Below, in pieces: positions 26,384-34,169 of a stretch of 64,000 nt of DNA. Where the stretch lies: NCBI RefSeq assembly GCF_005222485.1, contig NZ_CP029078.1, positions 1,054,001 through 1,118,000 on the forward strand. Direction: 5' to 3'. Source of the DNA: Streptomyces griseoviridis (GTDB lineage Bacteria > Actinomycetota > Actinomycetes > Streptomycetales > Streptomycetaceae). Each line of letters starts with the position of its first letter. Position 1 is the stretch's first letter. The notes under the pieces were generated by a model that was not told the origin of the DNA, did no database searches, and saw nothing but the letters and a program-made list of their open reading frames with translations. Made by a program: the position numbers and the translations under genes.

Positions 26384-26498
26384 CAGCAACTCCCCTGCTC
26401 AGGATCTCGAACGCGGAATTGGACTATACGCCTCACCAGTAGAGCCATCACCACTCGCCAGAGTCAGGCTCTGATGAACCGAGCGGTACCATGCCGCT

Positions 26499-27155
26499 GT
26501 GTCGACCAGAGAATCGAAGAAGGCGGCCGGCGGCAGGCGGGCCGAGTACGCGGCCGCGACGCGCCAGGCGATCCATGAGGCCGCGCGCGAGCTGTTCACC
26601 GGCAAGGGCTACTTCGCGACCACCGTCGACGACATCGCCACGGCCGCACGCGTCGCGCCGGCCACGGTGTACGCGGTGGGCGGCGGAAAGCAGGGGCTCC
26701 TCAAGGCGATCATCGAGACCAGGACGACCGCGCCTGACGTGGAGGAGACCTACGGGCACATCGCGGGAACGGCGGACGCCGACGAGCTGCTGCGCTTCAT
26801 CACCCACGCCACCCGGGTCCACTTCGAGGGCTCCCGCGGCCTGATGCGCGTCGTCATCGACACCGCTCCCCACGACGCCGCCGCGGCACAGGCGCTGCGG
26901 ACCGCGCACGCCAGCCTCCGCGACGGCCTCGCCAGGACCGCGCGACGGCTGGCCGAGCTGGGCGCCCTGCGGAACGGGATCGATGTGCGGGAAGCGACCG
27001 ACACCCTCTGGTTCTACCTGGGCAACGGCGCCTACTTCACCCTGACCGACGACAACGACTGGCCGTTGGACAAGGTCGAGCAGTGGCTGCACACGTCGCT
27101 CCGCACGGCGCTGCTCCGATCCGGATCAGCCGACCGGAGCGCGTCCGACCAGTGA
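26499..27155 (+). CDS. TetR-family regulator
   Basis: 218 residues from GTG 26499. Helix-turn-helix FATTVDDIATAARVAPATVYAVGGGKQ is near residues 42-68, with helical effector domain after that. It is divergent from the alpha/beta hydrolase and most likely controls it. A short inverted repeat (CAGAG-N5-CTCTG) in the 115-bp gap is a weak operator candidate. Confidence 0.88.
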   Translation: MSTRESKKAAGGRRAEYAAATRQAIHEAARELFTGKGYFATTVDDIATAARVAPATVYAVGGGKQGLLKAIIETRTTAPDVEETYGHIAGTADADELLRFITHATRVHFEGSRGLMRVVIDTAPHDAAAAQALRTAHASLRDGLARTARRLAELGALRNGIDVREATDTLWFYLGNGAYFTLTDDNDWPLDKVEQWLHTSLRTALLRSGSADRSASDQ

Positions 27156-27257
27156 CCACCCAGCGGGTGTACGGCCGCGACGGCGGGGACACGGACCCGC
27201 GGCCATCCACCCGGGCCGACAGGGCGACCCCGGGTCGAGCGCACGGGCGCGCAGCCC

Positions 27258-27857
27258 TCAGTCGAGAGCGTGCGCGCGGCAGGTCCGCAGGATCTCGTCG
27301 GACAGTTCGGGCTGGACGTCGCTGACGGCGCGGGCGAGGACCATCGCCCCTACCAGTCGGCTGAGCAGCAGCACCGCACGGTCGCGCGCCTCCTGTGAGG
27401 TGATCTCCCCTTCGTGCTCACGGGCGAACTCCTCGGCGAATCCCGTGAGATAGCCCTCCACGCCGGTCGCGTAGGCGCTCTGGACCGTGTCGGTGTGCCG
27501 TCCGGCGTCGATGACCAGGGAGGCGGAGGGACAGCCGCCGTCCGACGCGTCGCGGTGGGCGGCCGAGAGGTAGGTGTCCACCACGCGCTTCAGCGGGGGG
27601 CCATTGCGGTCGGCGCCCTCTTCGATGATCTGGCGCAGGCCACCCAGAGAGGCTTCGAACGAGGTGCCGCACGCCTCGGTGGCCAGATCGCCCTTGGACG
27701 CGAAGTGGTTGTAGAAGCCGCCGTGGGTCAGGCCCGCTTCCTTCATCAGGTCGGCGATCCCCACGGCGTCGACGCCCTGTGAGCGGAACATGCGCCCGGC
27801 CGCCTCGACGATGTTCTGCCGGTTCCTGGCCTTGTCTTCCTTGGTGATCCGCGGCAT
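27258..27857 (-). CDS. TetR-family regulator (AcuR/NemR-like layout)
   Basis: 199 residues from ATG 27857. The N-terminal part (ARNRQNIVEAAGRMFRSQG, then VGIADLMKEAGLTHGGFYNHF) is characteristic of the TetR branch with helix AGLTHGGFYNHFASK. These often sense electrophiles, quinones or aldehydes and control reductases. It is divergent from the quinone-oxidoreductase gene, with two 16-bp direct repeats between, which suggests it represses that gene. The downstream OYE gene may belong to the same response. Confidence 0.9.
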   Translation of the reverse strand: MPRITKEDKARNRQNIVEAAGRMFRSQGVDAVGIADLMKEAGLTHGGFYNHFASKGDLATEACGTSFEASLGGLRQIIEEGADRNGPPLKRVVDTYLSAAHRDASDGGCPSASLVIDAGRHTDTVQSAYATGVEGYLTGFAEEFAREHEGEITSQEARDRAVLLLSRLVGAMVLARAVSDVQPELSDEILRTCRAHALD

Positions 27858-27894
27858 GGCCGCCCTCCCGCGTCGGCGCTGATTGACGTTTTCG

Positions 27895-27935
27895 ATGTTA
27901 CCCCTCATCATTCTTTTTAATGTTGCCCATCATCA
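27895..27935. promoter_or_regulatory. Direct-repeat operator candidate
   Basis: Two 16-bp repeats, ATGTTACCCCTCATCA (27895-27910) and ATGTTGCCCATCATCA (27920-27935), differ at two positions and are spaced 25 bp start to start. They occupy the gap between the TetR start (27857) and the oxidoreductase start (27955), on sequence of low GC for this genome (CATTCTTTTTAATG). Confidence 0.7.
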
Positions 27936-27954
27936 AAGAGTCGAGGGGGCACCC

Positions 27955-28986
27955 ATGCGCACCGTGGAGTACACCCGCCGAGGGAACCCCGCACAGGTAC
28001 TGACGCTGAGGGAGAAGCCCCACCGGCCGACCCCCGGCAGCGGGGAGGTTCTGGTCCGCGTGCTGGTCAGTCCCGTTCATCCGGGGGACCTGATCGGTGT
28101 GGAGGGTCCGCCGGGGCCACCGGAACAGCAGGAGGAGGCCCGGACTCCCGGAGTGGAGGGCATGGGCGTCGTCGAGAGCGTCGGAGCGGACGTGCGGGCG
28201 CAGCGGCCGGGGCAGCGGGTGGCGGTTTTCCCCGCGCCGGGAACGTGGAGCGACTTCGTCGTGGTGCCCGCCGAGCTGGCGGTGCCGGTGCCGGACGGGG
28301 TCAGCGACGAGACCGCGGCCCTGATGCTGGTCAACCCGCTGACGCTGCGCATGCTGTACCGCGCGGTGGAGGACGCCCTGCGCGGGCGGCCGGGTCCTGT
28401 CCTCCAGACCGCCGCCGGATCGTCCATCGGCAGGCTGGTCAGCGCGACCGCCGCCCGGCACGACGTGCGGTTGATCAACCTCGTGCGCAGTGCTTCCGGC
28501 GCCGAGAGACTACGTGCGCTCCACCCCTCCCAGCCCGCGGTCGCGACCTGCGACGACGACTGGCGGGCACAGGTCAGCCTCTACGCCGGCGAGCGGGGCG
28601 TGCGGGTGGTCCTCGACAGCGTCGGCGGCGCCATGACCCGCGACCTCGCCGAACTGCTCGCCGACGACGGCACCTTGGTCTCCTACGGACAGCTGGGTTC
28701 CGGCACGACCCCGCTGGAGGCGCTGCCCCTCATCGGGCGGGCGCTGACGGTGCGGGGCGTGACCGTCCTGCGCTGGACGAGCCGCACCCCGCAGGAGCGG
28801 GCCCAGGACGTCGCGTTCGCCCAGGAGTTGGCGCGTAGCAGGCCCGACCTGCTGGAAGTCGCGGGCAGTTACGACCTCGCCGACTTCAAGGCGGCCATCG
28901 AGCACGCCCGCCGCCCGGCCAAGAGCGGAACGGTCCTGCTCACCACCGCACGCACCACCGGCTCAGGACAGGAGGGCGCCCGCTGA
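27955..28986 (+). CDS. MDR-family NAD(P)-dependent quinone oxidoreductase / 2-enoyl reductase-like
   Basis: 343 residues of the zinc-independent medium-chain dehydrogenase fold. Landmarks: an N-terminal GroES-like part with SPVHPGDLIGVEG and PGVEGMGVVESVG, then a Rossmann half with LQTAAGSSIGRLVSATA (nucleotide-binding) and VVLDSVGG near residue 215. No structural or catalytic zinc Cys set is seen, as in quinone oxidoreductases and trans-2-enoyl reductases. ATG 27955 has GAGGGGG upstream. Divergent TetR plus direct repeats point to inducible detoxification (inference). Confidence 0.85.
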   Translation: MRTVEYTRRGNPAQVLTLREKPHRPTPGSGEVLVRVLVSPVHPGDLIGVEGPPGPPEQQEEARTPGVEGMGVVESVGADVRAQRPGQRVAVFPAPGTWSDFVVVPAELAVPVPDGVSDETAALMLVNPLTLRMLYRAVEDALRGRPGPVLQTAAGSSIGRLVSATAARHDVRLINLVRSASGAERLRALHPSQPAVATCDDDWRAQVSLYAGERGVRVVLDSVGGAMTRDLAELLADDGTLVSYGQLGSGTTPLEALPLIGRALTVRGVTVLRWTSRTPQERAQDVAFAQELARSRPDLLEVAGSYDLADFKAAIEHARRPAKSGTVLLTTARTTGSGQEGAR

Positions 28987-29147
28987 GGATCGGCACGCTC
29001 AAAGCCGGGGTGTTCGCCCAGGCCATGGCCCGGCACGCGATCCGCCACGGCCACGAGGTCGTGCTCAGCAACACGGGAGGCCGGCTCATCCAGCTCGGCG
29101 ACCCGCTGTCGGCCCTCCACGCCCTCCACGCCCTCAGACAGGACTGA
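28983..29147 (+). pseudogene. Remnant of an NAD(P)/F420-dependent oxidoreductase N-terminus
   Basis: A frame of 54 codons overlapping the stop of the previous gene reads RIGTLKAGVFAQAMARHA and then GHEVVLSNTGG. This is the start of F420-dependent NADP oxidoreductase-type Rossmann proteins (usual form IGxxGAGxxAxALA...GHEVxxSN). It ends after about 54 residues instead of about 200, and its first codon is CTG where an ATG overlapping the TGA would be expected. The end contains a short ALHALHAL duplication. It is best read as a decayed or truncated gene, originally the second gene of this operon. Confidence 0.6.
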
Positions 29148-29286
29148 TCCCGCCCCACCGCCGTGCCGCTCGTGTCCGCATCGACGCATTCCCCCTCATT
29201 TCCGCATCTCCCTATTCCCCTCCTTTCCGCACCTCCCTGTCCCCGTATCCCCGTGAGCAGCGTCTCCCACCGCGAAAGAGATCCCG

Positions 29287-30408
29287 ATGTCCGACCAGAC
29301 CCCCGCACCCGGCGCCCAGCCCCTCCTTCAGCCCGTTCGGCTGGGCGCGCTCGACCTGCCCAACCGCGTCGTGATGGCTCCCATGACGCGCGCTCGGGCC
29401 GACAACGAGGAACTGGCCCCCACCGCCCTGCACGCCACCTACTACAGCCAGCGCGCCGGCGCCGGCCTGATCGTCAGCGAGGGGACCTGGGTCAGCACGG
29501 ACGCGATCGGCTTCGTCAACGTCCCCGGCCTCTACACGGACGCCCAGACCGCGGGCTGGGCGAAGGTCACCGAAGCCGTGCACTCCGCGGGCGGGAGGAT
29601 CGTCTCGCAACTCGGCCACGTCGGCGCGGTCTCCCACCCCGACTACCACGGCGGCAGGCTCCCCGCGGGACCTTCTGCGGTCAATCCCCACGAGATGTCC
29701 TTCACCCCTGAGGGCCCGAAGGACACCGTCACGCCTCGCGCCCTGAGCGCCTCGGAGATCGCCGCCACGATCGGCGCCTACCGGCAGGCGGCCACCAACG
29801 CACTGCGCGCCGGATTCGACGGCCTGGAGATCCACGCGCAGGTGTCCCACCTCGTGGCCCAGTTCCTCAACCCCCGTCTCAACCGGCGCACCGACGCCTA
29901 CGGCGGCAGCGGTGAGAAGCGGGCGCGGTTCCTCCTCGACATCCTGGACGCCGTCAGCGGGGTGTGGGGCAGCGACCGCGTCGCCGTCAAGCTCTCCCCC
30001 TACTGGCGTCACGAACCCGCCTTCACCGCGGACGACGAGCAACTCGCCGAGTACGACCAGCTCCTCAAGCGCCTCGGCGACAGCGGACTGGCCTATCTCC
30101 ACCTCCTCGGCCCGGAACCCGGCGGGGCGAGCGACGACACCCTCGCCGCGTTCAGCCGCTACCGCGCCCACTACCGCGGCGCCATCGTCGCCAACCTCGG
30201 CTTCACCCGGGCGAGCGGCAACGACCTGCTCGAACGGGGTCTGGCCGACGCGGTCTCCTTCGGCGCCCCCTTCATCGCCAACCCGGACCTCGTCGATCGG
30301 TTCACCCACGGCCGCCCGCTGGCCACCGGCGACCGCGACACGTACTTCGCGAGTGGCGTGAAGGGACCCGAGGGATACACGGACTACCCGGCGGTGAACG
30401 GGTCGTAG
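29287..30408 (+). CDS. Old-yellow-enzyme-family flavoprotein with altered catalytic residues
   Basis: 373 residues, FMN-binding TIM barrel of the ene-reductase family: NRVVMAPMTRARA (Thr34), a C-terminal phosphate-binding AIVANLGFTR, and GLADAVSFGAPFIANPDL. The substrate-anchoring and proton-donor motif normally HGANGYL (His-x-x-Asn-x-Tyr) reads HAQVSHL: His183 is kept but Asn is Val186 and Tyr is His188. The usual LWHVGR is LGHVGA. The FMN scaffold seems intact, so it may reduce unusual substrates or have shifted chemistry. It probably belongs with the TetR/oxidoreductase pair upstream. The start is ATG 29287. Confidence 0.87.
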   Translation: MSDQTPAPGAQPLLQPVRLGALDLPNRVVMAPMTRARADNEELAPTALHATYYSQRAGAGLIVSEGTWVSTDAIGFVNVPGLYTDAQTAGWAKVTEAVHSAGGRIVSQLGHVGAVSHPDYHGGRLPAGPSAVNPHEMSFTPEGPKDTVTPRALSASEIAATIGAYRQAATNALRAGFDGLEIHAQVSHLVAQFLNPRLNRRTDAYGGSGEKRARFLLDILDAVSGVWGSDRVAVKLSPYWRHEPAFTADDEQLAEYDQLLKRLGDSGLAYLHLLGPEPGGASDDTLAAFSRYRAHYRGAIVANLGFTRASGNDLLERGLADAVSFGAPFIANPDLVDRFTHGRPLATGDRDTYFASGVKGPEGYTDYPAVNGS

Positions 30409-30644
30409 GGCTTTTCAGCCGGCTCGGGCGGCGCCGTCAAGCAGGCACGGAAACATCGCGCCCATCGTCGAGTAACCGGAATTTTCCGAGAATTCACGAG
30501 GGGTCGATTACCGTCCCGTGACCGGAACACAGAAGGGTGTCCCACCGTTCGTCGATAAGGTGACCGGCGACAGTTTCACAAGAAATCACCGACCTCGATC
30601 GACGACACATGTGACCACACATGGTGAGGATGGGAGGAGGCAGC

Positions 30645-31832
30645 ATGACTGCGCCCAAGGAGAAATCCCCGACGAAACTCGCGACGATGCTGGACGCCAT
30701 CGGCAGGATTTCCCCCAAACTGCGGCAGAACAGCGGGACCGCCGAGTCCGAGCGCTGGATACCGAAGGAGAGCATCGAACTGCTCGAGGAGGCGGGCGTC
30801 TTCCGTGCCGCGGTTCCCGAGCGTTTCGGCGGGCTCGATCTCTCCGCGGCCGAACAGGCGTCGGTGCTGACCGAGATCGCCCGCAGTTGCGGTTCGACGG
30901 GTTGGGTCGCCTCCGTCTGGATGTCCAGCGCGTGGATCGTGAGCCTGTATCCGGACAAGGCCCAGGAGGAGATCTTCGCGAACGGCTCCGTGCGGGTGTC
31001 GGGCGGTTTCACGCCGACGGGCACAATGAAAGCGACCGACGGCGGATACATCCTGAATGGCACCTGGCGTTTCAACACCGGGGTGCGCGGGGCCGAATGG
31101 AACATCTGCGCCGCCATGGTGGAGACTCCGGACGGCGGGCACGAGGAACTCTTCGCCGTCGTGCCGATCTCCGAGGTCTCCGTCGCGGACGACTGGGACA
31201 CCTTCGGCGCGGCGGGCACGGGAAGTGTCACCTCGTCGGTCCGTGACGTTTTCGTACCGGCGCACCGCGTGGTGGACGGAAGCGTGTACGACGCCTCCAC
31301 CGGTGACCGGTGGAACGAGAAGGTGAACGGCCGGAACTACAACCTCACCAGTTACATCCTGGCGACGTGCGCACCGGTGTACATCGGGCTGGCGAAGGCC
31401 GCGCTCGACCTCTTCACCGAGCGGCTCCCCGGCAAGAAGATCACGTACACGGAGTGGACGGACCAGAGCCGGCACCCGTACACCTGGGTGCAGTTGGCGA
31501 CGGCGGCGAACAAGATCGCCGCGTGCGAGGCGCTCCAGCGCACCTGGCTGGAGAGCATGCAGGGCGCGGAGGACGCGGGCGAGAAGATGACCGTCGAGGC
31601 CAAGGCCGCCGTCCGCGGCCAGGTCGGCTACGTCGTGCAGACCGCGAAGGAGGCGGCCGAGATCCTGTACAACATCAGCTCCGCCTCGACGATCTCCCGC
31701 AGCAACGCGTTCCAGCGCGCCTACCGGGACATCGTCGCGCTCTCCCTGCACGGCCTGCTGACCCCCGTCAGCTCGCTGGAGGCGCACGGCCGGGTCCTGC
31801 TGGGCCTTGAGCCCGGTACGGACTACATCTGA
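30645..31832 (+). CDS. Acyl-CoA-dehydrogenase-fold flavin-dependent monooxygenase (HsaA/group D-like)
   Basis: 395 residues. The acyl-CoA dehydrogenase fold is clear (GVFRAAVPERFGGLDLS, GSTGWVASVWMSSAWIVSLYP, then WDTFGAAGTGSVTSSVRDVFVP), but the layout matches two-component flavin oxygenases such as HsaA/HpaH-type hydroxylases and amino-sugar N-oxygenases. These need FMNH2 or FADH2 from a separate reductase. A flavin reductase gene is at 62.4-63.0 kb, on the far side of the PKS. ATG 30645 follows GGGAGGAGG directly; earlier in-frame ATGs (30621, 30630) lie before or in that site. Likely role: oxygenation (epoxidation, C- or N-hydroxylation) or oxidation of the PKS-derived intermediate (inference). 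A strong terminator follows. Confidence 0.82.
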   Translation: MTAPKEKSPTKLATMLDAIGRISPKLRQNSGTAESERWIPKESIELLEEAGVFRAAVPERFGGLDLSAAEQASVLTEIARSCGSTGWVASVWMSSAWIVSLYPDKAQEEIFANGSVRVSGGFTPTGTMKATDGGYILNGTWRFNTGVRGAEWNICAAMVETPDGGHEELFAVVPISEVSVADDWDTFGAAGTGSVTSSVRDVFVPAHRVVDGSVYDASTGDRWNEKVNGRNYNLTSYILATCAPVYIGLAKAALDLFTERLPGKKITYTEWTDQSRHPYTWVQLATAANKIAACEALQRTWLESMQGAEDAGEKMTVEAKAAVRGQVGYVVQTAKEAAEILYNISSASTISRSNAFQRAYRDIVALSLHGLLTPVSSLEAHGRVLLGLEPGTDYI

Positions 31833-31964
31833 CGGGAGGCGGACCGGCCGCGTTCCGCCCGACCTGGTCGGGACGGGCCGGGTCCGACGCCCCGGGCGTG
31901 GGCCGGTGTGCGGGCATCCCGTGCGCCCGCGGCGCCTCCGCTCCCCGGTTCCGCTCCTCACCGT

Positions 31965-32000
31965 GAAAGCCCCCGACCGTAACGACGGTCGGGGGCTTTC
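31965..32000 (+). terminator. Strong hairpin terminator
   Basis: A perfect 16-bp stem GAAAGCCCCCGACCGT / ACGGTCGGGGGCTTTC with a 4-nt AACG loop, 133 bp after the flavin monooxygenase stop. Confidence 0.93.
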
Positions 32001-32619
32001 GCGTTGCTCGCCGGACTTTTCGGGCACGTCGGGCGGAATGCGGGGTCCTCGATCTCGGAGAGTGCCGTCGATTTCCCGCAGAGTATCCGCGCAAACATGA
32101 ATGTGCGGAAAATTACCGGGCCGTGGACGGACAGAGAACATGCGATGACGCGGCACGTTTAAAGTTTCGACAACGCCTCGGCACAGGGAAACAAGGGTGT
32201 TTTGCGCCGAGGTACGTAACCGGGGGAAGAACATGAAGAGAACCAGGTGGGGGACACCCGACACACACAGCAGATGATCATCTCCTGCGGCACATCCGTC
32301 CCGAGGCAGTGCGGCCTCCAGCTGTGACGTGATGTCCGCTTTCCCATAGCCGTCCGCGCCGCTTTCCCGGGGGGAGCGACAGCGCGGAGCGCGCTGTGAC
32401 TCAACCCTTCTCGCGGAAGGCCGGCGCCTCGGGCACCGGCGTCGTCGACGACGAACTGACGGGGTTCGTTCTCGGCGCGTCCATTTCCTGACACGCCTGC
32501 CCGCGGGCCGCTCCCCGGCTCATTCCGTGCGCCCGCGCACGGTGCCCGCTGAATTCCGCGTGCCCTCCTCAGCCTAATGGCGAGGACCTGACAACCACAA
32601 GCGAGTGGAGTTGTTTTCC
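32001..32619. other. Upstream region of the secreted amine oxidase
   Basis: About 620 bp with no firmly supported gene; one possible 31-codon frame is listed separately. Parts (32040-32260) are less GC-rich than the flanks, consistent with a promoter. No operator-like palindrome was noticed. Confidence 0.45.
32396..32491 (+). CDS. Possible small peptide gene (31 aa)
   Basis: GTG 32396 with GGAG six bases upstream opens a 31-residue frame (begins VTQPFSRKAGASGTG, ends FVLGASIS) with GC-rich third positions. No family is recognised. It could be a leader or a short peptide, or chance, since short open frames are common at this GC content. Confidence 0.25.
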   Translation: MTQPFSRKAGASGTGVVDDELTGFVLGASIS

Positions 32620-34041
32620 ATGTCTTTCCGTCGCTCTGCGTCCAACCCCGCGGCCGACGGCCGTCTCGGCCGCCGAAGTCTGCTCAAGGCCGCCGGTGCT
32701 TCGGCGCTCGGCGCCACGCTCCTGTCGACGACCGTCGGTGCGGGCCGAGCCCACGCCGCCACGGCGGCGGACGTCATCATCATCGGCGCCGGCTACGCGG
32801 GAGCCACCGTGGCCAGGGAGTTGGCGCTCAAGGGCCTGAAGCCGCTGGTACTCGAAGCCCAGAACCGCATAGGCGGCCGGGTCTTCACCACCACCTACGC
32901 CGGGGCCCAGATCGAGGCGGGCGCCGGCTGGCTCGGGCCGCAGCAGCCGCTGATCCACGAGGAGTTGCGGCGCTACAACATCGGGACGTACGAGGACGTC
33001 GCCGCGGAGCAGTTCATCCTGCCCGGCACCCAGGGCTTCCAGACCCTCGACCCCACGGCCGCCCTCACCTCCCTCGACCAGCTCTGGAGCACGTTCTACT
33101 CCGGGTCCGCGAACTACTTCGAGCGGCCCTACGATCCGCTGTACCGCGCGGACCTCCTCCAGTCGGTCGACCCGCTGTCGCTGGCCGACCGGCTCGGTCA
33201 ACTCTCGCTGTCCCCCACCGAGAAGCAGTGGCTGAACAGCGAGACCTCCGTCTACTCCGGCGGTTCCAGCAGCCTGGGCGCGCTCACCGGCATGGCCCAG
33301 TGGATCCAGCTCGCCGGTGGCACCTACGGCGAGTACACGACCACCATGAGCCTGCGCCCGGTGGGCGGCATGATCGCGGTGCTGCAGAAGATGCTCACCG
33401 AGGCCCAGGCCGATGTGAGGCTCAGCTCGCCGGTCAAGAAGGTCACGCAGTCGGGCGGGACGGTGACCGTCGAGACCACGTCGGGGGCCACCTTCACCGC
33501 ACCGGCGGTGGTCGTGGCCACGTCCACCAACACGTGGAAGAACATCACCTTCAGCCCCGGGCTGCCGACCGCCCACAAGCGGGCGTCGAGCGAGGGCATC
33601 GGGATACCGCACGCCACCAAGGTGTGGGTCCATGTGCAGGGCAGCATCCCGCCCTCGGTCGCCCAGGCGGGCGAGGGTTCTCCGATCCTGATGATGGTGC
33701 CGCAGGTGAAGACCGCGAAGGGCCGTCTGTACGTGGCCTTCACCGGCCCGTCGCTCGACGTGGCCAACGCGAGCGCCGTGCAGACGGCCGTGCAGCAGCT
33801 CCTGCCCGGCACCACCGTCCTGGAGTACCAGGCGATGGAGTGGGCGAAGCAGCAGTACACCGGCGGCTGGGGGCTGCGCCGTCCCGGCCAGCTCCTCGGG
33901 CTCTTCCCCGCCATCGAGCAACCGCACGGGCGGATCCTGTTCGCGGGCGGCGACATCGCCAAGGGCTGGCACGGCGCCTTCATCGAGGGTGCGATCGAGT
34001 CCGGTTTCCGCGCCGCGGGTCAGGCCGCCACGCTGATCTGA
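32620..34041 (+). CDS. Tat-exported FAD-dependent amine-oxidase-family enzyme
   Basis: 473 residues from ATG 32620 (GGAG 8 bp upstream; an in-frame GTG at 32605 is less suitable). The twin-arginine signal LGRRSLLKAAGASALGATLL ends in a cleavage site near GRAHAATAA. FAD domain: VIIIGAGYAGATVARELA, then RIGGRVFTT. C-terminal FAD/substrate motif: GRILFAGGDIAKGWHGAF and EGAIESGFRAAG. The family (monoamine oxidase / L-amino-acid oxidase) oxidises C-N bonds, sometimes alcohols. In this context it may oxidise the amino alcohol or piperidine intermediate outside the membrane (inference). Its neighbours are the flavin monooxygenase and the imine reductase. Confidence 0.85.
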   Translation: MSFRRSASNPAADGRLGRRSLLKAAGASALGATLLSTTVGAGRAHAATAADVIIIGAGYAGATVARELALKGLKPLVLEAQNRIGGRVFTTTYAGAQIEAGAGWLGPQQPLIHEELRRYNIGTYEDVAAEQFILPGTQGFQTLDPTAALTSLDQLWSTFYSGSANYFERPYDPLYRADLLQSVDPLSLADRLGQLSLSPTEKQWLNSETSVYSGGSSSLGALTGMAQWIQLAGGTYGEYTTTMSLRPVGGMIAVLQKMLTEAQADVRLSSPVKKVTQSGGTVTVETTSGATFTAPAVVVATSTNTWKNITFSPGLPTAHKRASSEGIGIPHATKVWVHVQGSIPPSVAQAGEGSPILMMVPQVKTAKGRLYVAFTGPSLDVANASAVQTAVQQLLPGTTVLEYQAMEWAKQQYTGGWGLRRPGQLLGLFPAIEQPHGRILFAGGDIAKGWHGAFIEGAIESGFRAAGQAATLI

Positions 34042-34169
34042 AAGACCGGCGCGCCGCCGTCGACGACCGGTTCGCCGTCGACCGCGCCCGTCCGGCGGTG
34101 CCGGCGGGCGCGGAACGCCGGGTGTGGGCTGTCTGAGGTGCGGACTCCGGCAGACCACACCCGGCCGTC

